From the NCBI GenBank assembly GCA_029204225.1, contig CM055095.1:12424399-12488398 (forward strand): a stretch of 64,000 bases of DNA. The letters run 5' to 3'. Below are positions 43,707 to 48,190 of the stretch, one piece after another (the stretch's first letter is position 1; each line of letters starts with the position of its first letter). This DNA is from Diphasiastrum complanatum. Lineage: Eukaryota > Streptophyta > Lycopodiopsida > Lycopodiales > Lycopodiaceae. Both the position numbers and the translations under genes were made by a program. A model generated the notes under the pieces. The model worked only from the letters and a program-made list of their open reading frames with translations. It had not been told where the DNA came from and made no database searches.

Positions 43707-45353
43707 TGGAAAAATAGCTTATGGCTGAATTTTTTTTTTTTTTGGGGATCAATGGTCAAACCAGCGTTTTGCCTCTCAGAAGTGCAGTAGATGGGGGCAC
43801 AAACAGATCTTATTTTCAACAACTATTTGGTTGTTATTTGCTCTGGTTTTCAATAAATGCTTAGGGGGTTCTGGGGTGGGTAGCCCCCTGGTGGGGGTTT
43901 TGGGGGGCAACGCCCCCCAACGGCTGGGTTCGGGGGCTGCCGGTAGACCCCGGCCCCGACGGTAAGGCCTCTTTCTGATTTGGCCTTCCAACTCCCTGAG
44001 CGAAAACACACTTATTGGGACCATCTGTGATCGTAACAAACATGCTAGAGGTTAGTTTTGAATTTTTATCCTTGACAGAACCCAACATGGATTAATGCAC
44101 CTGAACTGGACCATCCTGCACCCGAAACAGTCGACAAACTACACAGTAATAATGCTCTTAATTAGAGCTTTCATCTGATACTAAGGGCCTTGCGCCATCC
44201 ACCCTCGTCCAGATGACTGAAATGGACCCGTGTTGCCACCCATATTGCCAAAAAAAAAACCAAAAAAAGAAATTAAAAAAAAAACGTTTCTGGAATTTTT
44301 TTGAAATTTTCAGAAACGCGTTTCTGAACCGCGTTTCTGACCGCAATTCTGAAACGCGTTTCAGAAACACAGTGCATCTATGTTACAAACATCATTAAAT
44401 CTAGAGAAGCACAACCATTTTCATAATTTACTAGTTTTACATGCCAGGAACTTCAATCAAGTAAGATTCAGAAGCAAGCTAGGATTTATTCATCTGCACA
44501 TAATGAAATTTAGTGTGTAAAACCTAGTTCCCATGACAATGGTATGAAATATCATAATAACGAGGTCTCCACATCACCATACTTTAGTCAAGCCAACATG
44601 GCCTGAGAATATATATGTAGTAAACATTTATTTCCATGTATTGAGGTTTGGCCAAGTGAACTACATTCTATACAAAATAAGCATGAAATGCCATGGTAAA
44701 ACCCCGCCTACTTGATTACATCATTTGTTTATATGGCTCAGTCATGAAGTTGTGGGACTTTTCCAATGTTTTTTAACAGACATGTGTATATTTATAGTGA
44801 TTGCCAGGTGCCGTCCTTGCATTGTGTTTTCTCATGCACTGTTCCTGTAAGTCACCTTGCACCTAAATGAGAAGAAGATAGAATTATTCTGAAAGCAAAC
44901 AGAGGAAAGCTCATATTCCATGCAAGCATGGTTACTGCATCTTTAAGTTGTCACGATTTATTCATTTGGAAGGTGACAAATTTGTACCAATGTCTCTAGG
45001 CTCTGCCAAATTTATTTTGATTGCGACCTTTTGGAAGTAGTGAATCCAGTTTGGAATCTGCTTTGTGGTTACAGACCCTGGCCTTGGATTTTGGAAAGTA
45101 CAATATTCGAGTAAATGCAATTGCAAGGGGACTTTCAGATTCTGACTCCCTTTATCGTTCAATGATTACTGACACAAATGGGAAACCTGAGAAAGAAGCA
45201 TTGCCTTTAGGACGCTGGGCTGATGTGTCAAAGGACTTTTCTTCAACCATTGTTTATCTTGCTGGAGATTCTTCCGCATTTTTGACAGGGACCATAATTG
45301 TGATTGATGGAGGGCAATCTCTGGTCAGGGCTCGTATGCGTTCATACATCTAA
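12079..45353 (+). CDS. Short-chain dehydrogenase/reductase-like protein, four exons, likely pseudoenzyme
   Basis: Exons are 12,079-12,191, 12,750-12,964, 28,123-28,352 and 45,075-45,353. They join in frame to 837 nt, 278 residues plus stop, the usual length of plant classical SDRs that reduce or oxidise small molecules with NAD(P)H. All junctions are GT-AG with phases 2, 1 and 0. The order of motifs is that of the family, but signature residues are changed. The Rossmann TGxxxGxG reads TGATEDVG (Asp23 for Gly), NNAG reads NCAN (104-107), the active-site YxxxK reads YATSM (Tyr174, Met178), and the PG after strand 6 reads RG (Arg204). Ser159, Tyr174 and Asn130 of the catalytic tetrad remain. Losing the Lys normally abolishes catalysis. 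The open frame across 33 kb argues against a simple pseudogene. I recall similar plant SDRs of the At3g55290 type, but the substrate is unknown. Confidence 0.82.
12192..12749 (+). other. SDR intron 1 (558 bp)
   Basis: This is an AT-rich, GT-AG intron. The acceptor used is TATTACCAG at 12,741-12,749. A second AG at 12,771-12,772 would bring TGA into frame, so the upstream acceptor is the productive one. Confidence 0.75.
12750..12964 (+). CDS. SDR exon 2: second Rossmann half and NNAG region
   Basis: This exon encodes residues 38-109 with [17 protein letters not shown], the acidic strand-4 turn VDLDVT and the helix [20 protein letters not shown]. The NNAG motif that stabilises the central sheet is NCAN here. 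The donor is ACTCAG|GTATAT in phase 1. Confidence 0.8.
13471..13560. repeat. hAT-A left-end palindromic array
   Basis: Several CGTCCG/CGGACG words occur within 90 bp, including the perfect 20-bp palindrome GTCCGCGTCCGGACGCGGAC at 13,529-13,548. Clustered subterminal repeats are the usual transposase-binding sites of hAT elements. Confidence 0.7.
14070..14226 (+). repeat. hAT-A tandem repeat upstream of second gene
   Basis: CACATGGGCACTGTGGGGGA occurs at about 14,101 and again at about 14,188, with related CACATGGG words around them. The same repeat, in two units, precedes the second gene of hAT-B (43,228-43,430 on the minus strand). It is therefore a conserved promoter-region feature of this hAT group. 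Confidence 0.7.
14285..14610 (+). pseudogene. hAT-A second gene (basic helical protein), broken copy
   Basis: The plus strand reads [20 protein letters not shown] and [20 protein letters not shown]. After a roughly 12-bp deletion and frame change it reads [20 protein letters not shown] and [20 protein letters not shown]. This is collinear with the intact second gene of hAT-B (43,059-42,652 minus), about 90% identical at the DNA level in the best part. The core NQEAARANR resembles the N-x2-A-A-x2-S-R signature of bZIP basic regions. An in-frame stop and the frameshift show this copy is dead. It lies convergent to the transposase remains, as in hAT-B. Confidence 0.65.
14876..14924. repeat. CT-rich microsatellite, Gypsy insertion site
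   Basis: CT repeats end just before the target duplication TCTTG (14,925-14,929) of the chromovirus, so that element landed at the edge of a microsatellite inside hAT-A. Confidence 0.8.
14930..15287 (+). repeat. Chromovirus 5' LTR (358 bp)
   Basis: The LTR starts TGTTACGAGCTCGTAACC, a small palindrome (GTTACGAGCTCGTAAC), and ends GATCTATTACA. The segment CACACTGGGCTAGGAGGGGC is shared with the related LTR at 23,627. Confidence 0.92.
15289..15302 (+). other. Primer-binding site for initiator tRNA-Met
   Basis: TGGTATCAGAGCC lies one base after the LTR. It is the standard plant retrotransposon site complementary to the 3' end of initiator tRNA-Met. Confidence 0.9.
15836..16275 (+). pseudogene. 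Chromovirus gag end and zinc knuckle
   Basis: The end of gag (15,836-16,108) contains [17 protein letters not shown] and [14 protein letters not shown], typical of the Gypsy gag capsid end. A CCHC knuckle ([14 protein letters not shown], 16,216-16,257) follows in another frame, separated by stops. The N-terminal part of gag in the 15.3-15.8 kb leader is not recognisable. Confidence 0.75.
16213..17163 (+). pseudogene. Chromovirus protease and start of RT
   Basis: This open frame of 316 codons runs from the zinc knuckle through an aspartic protease ([14 protein letters not shown], with D-D-G in place of the usual D-[ST]-G, then IVFGRDWL). It ends in the N-terminal RT leader ([17 protein letters not shown]). 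A TAG at 17,161 ends it. The Ser/Thr to Asp change next to the catalytic Asp may itself disable the protease. Confidence 0.85.
17197..17796 (+). pseudogene. Chromovirus reverse transcriptase
   Basis: The fingers and palm carry [43 protein letters not shown] and the catalytic FLDDILVYS. The thumb follows ([15 protein letters not shown]). A frameshift near 17,750 moves the rest into another frame. Confidence 0.9.
17690..18742 (+). pseudogene. Chromovirus RT end, RNase H and integrase zinc finger
   Basis: After [11 protein letters not shown] the RNase H has [48 protein letters not shown] and [10 protein letters not shown], so the catalytic Asp and Glu residues remain. An acidic linker of about 90 residues leads to the integrase start ([14 protein letters not shown]), cut by TAG at 18,740. 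Confidence 0.9.
18743..19584 (+). pseudogene. Chromovirus integrase core
   Basis: The HHCC finger finishes with [14 protein letters not shown]. The core has [19 protein letters not shown] (first Asp), [15 protein letters not shown] (second Asp) and [12 protein letters not shown], where the third catalytic Glu region is followed by a stop at 19,214. The 19,381-19,584 frame is the C-terminal part, ending in another stop. Confidence 0.88.
19600..19906 (+). pseudogene. Chromovirus integrase C-terminal chromodomain
   Basis: In broken frame, [20 protein letters not shown] is a chromodomain (aromatic Tyr and Trp cage positions visible), followed by [11 protein letters not shown] and a stop before the polypurine tract. 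A chromodomain places the element among plant chromoviruses and suggests targeted integration through histone marks. Confidence 0.82.
19918..20275 (+). repeat. Chromovirus 3' LTR (358 bp)
   Basis: Same length as the 5' LTR with about six substitutions. It is preceded by the polypurine tract at about 19,902-19,917 and followed by TSD TCTTG. Confidence 0.92.
20707..20779 (+). ncRNA. tRNA-like sequence in TRIM 5' LTR
   Basis: This is 73 nt, the length of a real tRNA. The acceptor stem GGGCGGA/TCTGTCC pairs at 7/7 with G-U. The D arm is GCTC..GAGC, the T arm CTGGG-TTCGAAT-CCTAG, the discriminator A. The A box TAGCTCAGTGG (20,714-20,724) and B box GGTTCGAATCC (20,758-20,768) match consensus. The anticodon arm is poor (one mismatch, C at position 33, nominal CGG), so it is unlikely to decode. 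It probably serves as an internal Pol III promoter. Confidence 0.8.
20968..21040 (+). ncRNA. tRNA-like sequence in TRIM 3' LTR
   Basis: Same block as in the 5' LTR. The B box is GGTTCAAATCC, still within consensus, and the A box is identical. Confidence 0.8.
21493..22226 (-). pseudogene. hAT-A transposase dimerisation region
   Basis: From 22,226 downward the minus strand reads [20 protein letters not shown], then [20 protein letters not shown], then [20 protein letters not shown], and after an intron-like gap [20 protein letters not shown] with [20 protein letters not shown]. This matches hAT-B exons 39,795-40,140 and 40,234-40,395 and is the hAT C-terminal dimerisation domain (C-E-R-N-W-S signature). 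The first part follows the BED exon without the DUF659/catalytic core, so the core is deleted. Confidence 0.75.
22227..22457 (-). pseudogene. hAT-A transposase BED zinc finger
   Basis: [20 protein letters not shown] starts at 22,457 and continues [21 protein letters not shown]. The C-x2-C...H pattern is a BED finger, the N-terminal DNA-binding domain of many hAT transposases. Its ATG directly follows a GA repeat. Together with the downstream dimerisation part, this copy would encode DNA binding and dimerisation without catalysis, a repressor-like layout, if expressed. Confidence 0.72.
22458..22514. repeat. (CT)n(CA)n compound microsatellite
   Basis: CT repeats 22,458-22,484 run straight into CA repeats to about 22,514, upstream of the BED exon on the minus strand. 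Confidence 0.92.
22530..22935. repeat. CT- and CA-rich low-complexity block
   Basis: Alternating CT and CA tracts, the longest being a CT run from 22,830 to 22,892. ORFs here on either strand are simple-repeat artefacts. Confidence 0.9.
23055..23145. repeat. hAT-A right-end palindromic array
   Basis: CGTCCG/GTCCGGG/CGGACGC words recur in about 90 bp, the counterpart of the array at the left end. The element end is placed at about 23,152. Confidence 0.65.
23161..23626. other. SDR intron 2, AT-rich spacer
   Basis: No coding or repeat structure was recognised between hAT-A and the next LTR. Confidence 0.4.
23627..23982 (+). mobile_element. Gypsy 5' LTR related to the 14.9-kb chromovirus
   Basis: TGTTACGAGACCGTAACA starts a 356-bp LTR ending CCTAACA. 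It shares CACACTGGGCTAGGAGGGGC with the 358-bp LTRs and is followed by a decayed primer site (CTGTTATTAGAGCC). It is an older or different subfamily. Confidence 0.78.
24077..24902 (+). mobile_element. Gypsy internal fragments: gag N-terminus and protease end
   Basis: 24,077-24,364 encodes a coiled-coil-like start ([20 protein letters not shown]) and a Pro/Ser-rich stretch, probably gag leader. 24,696-24,902 encodes [19 protein letters not shown], the last strand of the retropepsin domain. The rest of gag-pol is deleted. Confidence 0.65.
25010..25451 (+). mobile_element. Gypsy polypurine tract and LTR of a second family
   Basis: TTTTAAGGGGGAGGGAA (25,010-25,027) is followed by a TG...CA block 25,028-25,451 (424 bp) starting TGTTAGGGACCCGACCCCTC and ending GCATGTAACA. 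It differs from the LTR at 23,627, so the region is a mosaic. Confidence 0.6.
25452..25780 (+). mobile_element. Gypsy RNase H-integrase linker fragment
   Basis: [17 protein letters not shown] matches the linker of the chromovirus ([17 protein letters not shown], about 18,380). Repeated acidic phrases follow ([29 protein letters not shown]). Stops are present. Confidence 0.55.
26070..26315 (-). mobile_element. Gypsy integrase fragment, degenerate
   Basis: The minus strand reads [20 protein letters not shown] and [19 protein letters not shown] (HHCC finger), then [17 protein letters not shown] from the integrase core. Stops interrupt it. Confidence 0.65.
26325..26560 (-). repeat. Direct repeat (LTR-like), left copy
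   Basis: This block of about 235 bp starting AAATTTATAGCAGATCAATA is repeated at 27,418-27,648. The left copy is followed by a minus-strand purine tract near 26,740, which fits an LTR of a minus-strand Gypsy element. Confidence 0.65.
26780..27410 (-). mobile_element. Gypsy integrase C-terminus between direct repeats
   Basis: The minus strand reads [34 protein letters not shown] and [10 protein letters not shown], the SH3-like C-terminal part of a Gypsy integrase, preceded by [20 protein letters not shown]. It lies between two direct repeats, so this is the 3' end of a heavily deleted element. Confidence 0.72.
27418..27648 (-). repeat. Direct repeat (LTR-like), right copy
   Basis: It matches the copy at 26,325 through AATGACAATAGGTCCTACTT and CCTTCCAGAGGATAAGATAA, with small indels. 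No primer site adjoins it, so the 5' part of the element was lost. Confidence 0.65.
27650..28122. other. End of SDR intron 2
   Basis: AT-rich, with a T-rich stretch and acceptor TGATACTTGGCAG at the exon 3 border. No gene. Confidence 0.5.
28123..28352 (+). CDS. SDR exon 3: catalytic region with Lys-to-Met change
   Basis: The acceptor CTTGGCAG|GT completes Gly110. Residues 111-186 include [19 protein letters not shown] (Asn130), FVTSIVG (Ser159) and [15 protein letters not shown]. Met178 (ATG) takes the place of the catalytic Lys (AAG), one base away. The donor is ACAAAG|GTATGT in phase 0. Confidence 0.82.
28353..29240. other. Start of SDR intron 3
   Basis: AT-rich intron DNA with donor GTATGT. 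No further element was recognised before the LINE. Confidence 0.45.
29263..31163 (-). mobile_element. LINE with reverse transcriptase, decayed
   Basis: The upper part (31,163-30,777) reads [20 protein letters not shown]. Next comes [20 protein letters not shown] near 30,550 (RT domain with catalytic Asp). The long frame 30,465-29,263 has [52 protein letters not shown] and YTYLGALF, the RT palm and thumb. No retroviral RNase H or LTR is seen. It shares its family with the relic at 193-560. The C-terminal Arg/Ser/His-rich extension is probably out-of-frame readthrough. Clade assignment is not safe. Confidence 0.8.
31284..31681 (-). repeat. Copia-1 3' LTR
   Basis: TGACAAAATCC...TTTCAACA on the plus strand. 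The first roughly 195 bases match the 5' LTR at 34,231 with few changes. Confidence 0.85.
31671..32648 (-). pseudogene. Copia-1 RT end and RNase H
   Basis: This frame of 325 codons begins with an Arg/Ser-rich linker and the RT start ([15 protein letters not shown]). It goes straight to the RT end ([20 protein letters not shown]), then RNase H with [34 protein letters not shown] and [15 protein letters not shown], ending [13 protein letters not shown] and ADIFTKAL. The catalytic Asp and Glu residues of RNase H are present, but the RT Y-x-D-D box is deleted. The stop lies in the polypurine tract, as in intact Copia elements. Confidence 0.87.
32754..33830 (-). pseudogene. Copia-1 gag and protease start
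   Basis: The gag polyprotein of 358 codons has [17 protein letters not shown] (N-terminal gag motif), [40 protein letters not shown] and a Lys-rich stretch. The CCHC knuckle is [14 protein letters not shown] and the protease start [12 protein letters not shown] with catalytic D-S-G. It stops soon after, where the deletion begins. Gag itself appears uninterrupted and could still form particles if expressed. Confidence 0.85.
34231..34425 (-). repeat. Copia-1 5' LTR, truncated
   Basis: It matches the 3' LTR from TGACAAAATCC to CACATATAGCA, then breaks off where Copia-2 begins. Confidence 0.82.
34633..34699. repeat. 23-bp minisatellite, three units, in Copia-2 LTR
   Basis: GACTATTGGCTATCCAACTA CTT repeats at 34,633, 34,656 and 34,679 with single changes. 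Confidence 0.85.
35050..36027 (-). pseudogene. Copia-2 RT start fused to a second linker copy
   Basis: The frame begins [20 protein letters not shown] (RT start) and jumps to [16 protein letters not shown] (a block normally near the RT end). About 190 residues later come [31 protein letters not shown] and [11 protein letters not shown], which parallel the linker at 36,062-36,400 ([40 protein letters not shown]). The roughly 325-codon frame stays open through this chimera. Confidence 0.65.
36062..36628 (-). pseudogene. Copia-2 integrase C-terminus and linker
   Basis: [20 protein letters not shown] is the conserved Copia integrase C-terminal block, followed by [15 protein letters not shown] and a Gln/Glu/Pro-rich linker. 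The N-terminal side runs into the GA repeat and is lost. Confidence 0.8.
36629..36688. repeat. (GA)30 microsatellite
   Basis: Thirty GA units break the Copia-2 integrase. A shorter GA run lies at about 36,807-36,830. Confidence 0.95.
36690..37368. other. Spacer between Copia-2 and the hAT nest
   Basis: GC-rich to about 36,800, then AT-rich. No gene or paired repeat was recognised. Confidence 0.4.
37415..37461. repeat. (TA)n tract left of hAT-B
   Basis: About 23 TA units directly abut the left end of hAT-B. Confidence 0.95.
37476..37530. repeat. hAT-B left-end GGTACC array
   Basis: GGTACC occurs at 37,481, 37,496, 37,515 and 37,523, mostly as GGTACCGCGG. It is probably a transposase-binding array. 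Confidence 0.8.
37790..38430 (+). pseudogene. hAT-B transposase N-terminus with BED-type zinc finger
   Basis: [20 protein letters not shown] leads to a C-x2-C...H finger ([20 protein letters not shown]), the BED-type DNA-binding domain. RLKGHLLGA is also typical of BED fingers in plant hATs. A Pro-rich linker follows and the frame stops at 38,428. The core continues in the next frame, so there is a frameshift or an unrecognised intron near 38,400. The start codon is unclear. An acceptor-like TTTTTCCAG at about 37,787 suggests an upstream exon. Confidence 0.72.
38420..39680 (+). pseudogene. hAT-B transposase catalytic core (DUF659)
   Basis: The core reads [40 protein letters not shown] (first catalytic Asp in SDGWT), [12 protein letters not shown] (second Asp) and [13 protein letters not shown] (C-x2-H). 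It belongs to the hAT RNase H-fold transposases that cut and paste DNA. A one-base shift near 39,505 interrupts it, after which [20 protein letters not shown] continues. The exon ends at PER|GTAAGC (39,680). Confidence 0.83.
39795..40140 (+). pseudogene. hAT-B transposase exon, C-terminal half
   Basis: The junction AG|G completes Arg, followed by [40 protein letters not shown] and [11 protein letters not shown], then donor CTTTCTCAG|GTATGC. It matches the hAT-A piece at 21.8-22.2 kb. Confidence 0.8.
40234..40395 (+). pseudogene. hAT-B transposase dimerisation exon (hATC)
   Basis: After acceptor CACCACAG the phase-0 exon reads [26 protein letters not shown], the diagnostic hAT dimerisation block, and ends SALQ|GTGATA. 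Confidence 0.85.
40498..42128 (+). pseudogene. hAT-B transposase C-terminal tail with AT-hooks
   Basis: The tail is one reading frame of about 540 codons with stops at 40,953, 41,160 and 41,244. It starts [13 protein letters not shown], passes through Glu-rich ([15 protein letters not shown]) and acidic stretches, a long Pro/Ala-rich disordered region and two AT-hook words ([16 protein letters not shown]), and ends in an acidic Ser-rich tail. Most hAT transposases end shortly after the dimerisation domain, so this extension is unusual. hAT-A keeps the same type of tail. Confidence 0.75.
42129..42651. other. 3' intergenic region between the convergent hAT-B genes
   Basis: AT-rich, with no ORF of note. 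It probably holds both 3' ends. Confidence 0.5.
42652..43059 (-). CDS. hAT-B second gene: small basic helical protein with bZIP-like basic core
   Basis: This intact 135-codon ORF lies convergent to the transposase. Reading from the N-terminus it has a charged helix ([20 protein letters not shown]), a Pro/Glu break ([14 protein letters not shown]) and an acidic turn ([10 protein letters not shown]). A strongly basic helix follows ([20 protein letters not shown], then [16 protein letters not shown]), and the tail is acidic. NQEAARANR resembles the bZIP basic-region signature N-x2-A-A-x2-[SC]-R, but no leucine zipper follows. The part that survives in hAT-A keeps this core, which suggests it mattered. 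Most hATs have a single gene. A DNA-binding helper of transposition is a guess. Confidence 0.7.
   Translation of the reverse strand: MFKDQGAVRRRSIEMAERIPPKPEGEARRKLEEDIRRHNERHRKQEANIREMLRQTRQRNPEPEPPAPAVDPVPAVELDLDEQIGMNFTRRQLIMVRERAARRRANQEAARANREAEQERQNNAPDEGEELVEDQ
43228..43430 (-). repeat. hAT-B tandem repeat upstream of second gene, two units of about 100 bp
   Basis: Reading the minus strand, GCACATGGGCA, GTGAGCAGACC, GGGAGACCAACACAGGGGGG and CACATGGGGGCA recur in order twice. Similar units precede the second gene in hAT-A. Confidence 0.8.
43545..43640. repeat. hAT-B right-end GGTACC array
   Basis: Seven GGTACC palindromes lie between 43,546 and 43,633, many as GGCGGTACC. A CCCTGG...CCAGGG inverted repeat encloses the second one. 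Confidence 0.82.
43647..43698. repeat. (TA)n tract right of hAT-B
   Basis: About 26 TA units follow the right end, the partner of the left TA tract. Confidence 0.95.
43860..43960. repeat. G/C-rich hairpin cluster
   Basis: The block includes a perfect 9-bp stem TTGGGGGGC (43,900-43,908) with GCCCCCCAA (43,912-43,920) across a 3-base loop, next to CCCCCTGGTGGGGG. It could form hairpins or G-quadruplexes. It belongs to the outer element's interior. Confidence 0.75.
44373..45074. other. End of SDR intron 3
   Basis: AT-rich intron DNA ending in TTGTGGTTACAG. No further element. Confidence 0.5.
45075..45353 (+). CDS. SDR exon 4: C-terminal substrate region and stop
   Basis: After acceptor GGTTACAG, residues 187-278 run [18 protein letters not shown] to the end. 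The usual IAPG is IARG. Later [12 protein letters not shown] and [12 protein letters not shown] are the conserved C-terminal SDR signatures (V-D-G-G retained). The stop is TAA at 45,351-45,353. Confidence 0.82.
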   Translation, partial: TLALDFGKYNIRVNAIARGLSDSDSLYRSMITDTNGKPEKEALPLGRWADVSKDFSSTIVYLAGDSSAFLTGTIIVIDGGQSLVRARMRSYI

Positions 45354-47300
45354 ATTCTGTAAATGTTTGAAGGTGGCTTAATCAATTTAGTTGTACACAG
45401 TCATTACCACAGGCTAACGCAGTCAGGTGTACTTGTTGAGGGTTAAGCTTATGTGTCGACAAGCATGTGACTGACAGGTTCTCTAGGTAGCTTATTGCTG
45501 ACTTTTCACATTGGTATGAAGGAACTTCAAGGAAGCATGTGTTTGGGCTTGAAGATGTTCTTTAAAAGGATGCCTTTGGATGAAGTTTATGTACTAAAAT
45601 GTTGTCAACAATATGTTATTCAAGTTTTTACTCTGTGTTGAGTGAAGGCCCTCCCCAAACCTTTATGTGGCAGTCTTGTGCTGTGTTCAATATCATTAGG
45701 GATAATACATCTTTGAAGGACATTGTTGATGCCCAGGTGAAATAGCTGCTCAGCCTTATGCTGGTAGGATTTAACATTAGCAATCAGCTCTCTCCTCTAC
45801 TATCTGCTGCTGATTGTCTATCCACTATCATATATTTGAATTCACTTTATACCAGTACTCATCACACACTAGAGCTGTAAGTATGCAAAAAAGGTGGTAT
45901 GAAAAATTAAAGATAAAAGAACAGCGGAAAATTTGAAGCTAACCAATCAAAGCACATGGAAATCCCTGATTAAATGCTCAAAATAACAAGGGAAAAAAGC
46001 TTATATTACCTTTTGCTGGAAAATGTTTAGCTAGGTTTTTTATATGTAAGCAAGGTGGCTGAAGGAAACATCACCATGAAGAGACATTTTGGTTTTGAGA
46101 CATAATATTGCATCTTATTGTGTCACAGAATAAATAGGATACAAAGCTCACCGGGAATTGGAAGAGAAGCAATTATCTGTAGAGAAATTGTGGTCACTTA
46201 TGTAACTGGAAGTTGATTGATTACTCAAATGTTCTTGAATGCTTTGCTCTGGTAGACTGTTATGTAGTAATGCATTGTTTATGCTTGAACTTTGCACATA
46301 TATTGGTCTAAAGTCACTGGTCATTCAGAGCTTTCGTCTTGACTCGCTTGTGATTGATGTAGATGATTGATAGACTTCTTGAACATCTAGATTGTTCTAT
46401 AGTAATACATGCCGATGCTCGAAATTTGAGCTTGTTATGGTCTAAACGTTATTGGTCATTTGAAACTTTTGCCTTGACTTAATTGTGTACAATCAAAACT
46501 AGAATTTCTTGAAGCAAAATGAGTAGCTTTAATTTTCATCGCGAAATGCATGTTCAAGAACATGAATCAGTAATTATGTGTAACTTGACTTTATCGTCAA
46601 ATGGAGATCGCATTGAAGGGAACCTACATAAAGCGTGAAGGCAAGTTAAAGCATTTGGATAGGGAATGAGGAATAAAAAGTAAGTTTTACGGTGAGAGCG
46701 CCACAACCTTTGTGAAGCAATCTAGTGAAAAATAGATGGCTGTGAACTAATGGCATGTTTTCAGATTGAGCAAGCTACTCACAGTAGGCAATTTGGTGGG
46801 AAATAGAAAGTAGTAATCTGATTGTGGAGGACGGAGTTTCATTAGTAATGTTTGTAGCTAGTTGACGTATAAGGATTTGACAAGTAGCTTGAAAGCTGAA
46901 TCATGAATGTGAAAGTAGGCTGTACTTCAAAGATAACCACTTTTGTGGCTCGACACCTAGAAGCATTGAACAATACCATTATCCTTATTGGCCATTGAGT
47001 GTGTTACCTAGAAAAGTATAAAAAGGCACCAAATGTACTATGCCTAGGATAAGCAAAAAAAATCCTTGCCACAAATATTTACTTCACCATAGACCTTGGT
47101 TCGGCAACTAAACAAAGCTATGTGGCCATTTGGGTACACATAGCATAAATATGTTTGGTGGCAAACCCTTAGCTTAGTGTTTGTTTCCACACAAGTAATG
47201 ACCATTGTCGCTGACATGACCATTCAGATGCATTCGTAAACATGTGTAGCAAGACCACCCAATTATGTAGCATTATTATGATACATGACTACATAGAAAT
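45354..47300. other. SDR 3' flank
   Basis: This stretch contains the SDR 3' UTR and intergenic DNA without a supported gene. An imperfect duplication lies at about 46,235-46,490. Confidence 0.45.
46232..46490. repeat. Imperfect tandem duplication, about 142-bp period
   Basis: CTTGAATGCTT...GTAGTAATGCATTGTTTATGC..TATTGGTCTAAAGTCACTGG..TTGACTC is followed by a diverged second copy (CTTGAACATC...TAGTAATACATGCCGATGC..TATGGTCTAAACGTTATTGG..TTGACTT). Confidence 0.7.
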
Positions 47301-47617
47301 TGGCTCAAGAAACTGAATTCACAATAGAGAGATGGGCGAGTTTCCATAGGATATATTTTCTCAGAGAGAGAATATTCCTCCTAGGATCCCCATGCAACCT
47401 ATATTGAGTTATTGACCTCCTATTCTTGCATTAAAGCAGTCATTCACTATGCATGTGCTCCTATGTCCAATTATAGATTTGGGCCCTCATATGATTATTA
47501 ATTATTTGATACAACCACATTCGGAACGACGTAGCATAACTAATAACCACATACAACTGGAATGACCGGCTATCCACGTCAAGAATTATTCCTATTCCCT
47601 TGTACAGGACATGGACA
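47301..47617 (-). repeat. 3' LTR of minus-strand chromovirus, truncated
   Basis: It begins TGGCTCAAGAAACTGAATTC (plus strand) and ends CATGGACA before the polypurine tract. It aligns to 53,895-54,215. Confidence 0.82.
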
Positions 47618-47650
47618 TAAAATTCTTCCCCCCTTAAACCACTTCTATCT

Positions 47651-48190
47651 CTAGAAGTAAAACCTAGGGAAACTCTTCTTTATGCTTTTGACCCGCTCCC
47701 ACGAATCATCATCCTCAGTCTGTCCCTTCCACTTGATAAAGCACTCAGAGATAGAACGATTTCTCAATTGTTTATCTTTGGTTTTGAGTACCTTTTCAGG
47801 TTCCAAAGGAACGCTAAGCGATAAGTCCTCCAAGTGGGTAAGTTCTTCCTCTGAACCAACTACGTCACCTTCATGTAAACTTAATTTTAGACGGCTTACA
47901 TGAAACATAGGGTGAGCTGTAGTCTTGTTCTGAAGATCTAGTTCGTAAGCTAAAGAACCAATTTTCTTTATAATCCGAAACGGTCCACAATATCTCGTAG
48001 ACAATCTATAATGCTTCTCCGTACGCATAGGCTTAGAATCCTTAGGTATTCTAAAATAGTAAAATTTTTGGGAGACCTCTTAAGATCGGCATAGTGCTTA
48101 GCTCTATCCTGAGCACTCCAGATACAATCACGGGCCACTTGCAACATGTCACGCATATTATGCAAGAAATCCGCACTCAATCAAAGGAAC
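47651..48190 (-). pseudogene. Minus chromovirus integrase end and chromodomain
   Basis: RYCGPFRIIKKIGSLAYELD and HPMFHVSRLK are the integrase C-terminal fold. SISECFIKWKGQTEDDDSWE is the chromodomain with its Trp-cage positions. An upstream piece (MLQVARDCIWSAQDRAKHYA DLKR) is in another frame. Confidence 0.85.

Larger units (their letters stand above)
37369..44372. mobile_element. Outer palindrome-ended element split by hAT-B
   Basis: The left side (37,369-37,414) has ATGCGTTTCGGAAAACGCGT TTC. The right side (about 44,283-44,372) has three GAAACGCGTTTC-type palindromes. Both flank the (TA)n tracts that border hAT-B. Removing hAT-B leaves about 0.8 kb with inverted GAAACGCGTTTC ends and no ORF, which fits a small non-autonomous hAT-like element. 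Exact ends and target duplication were not resolved. Confidence 0.45.
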
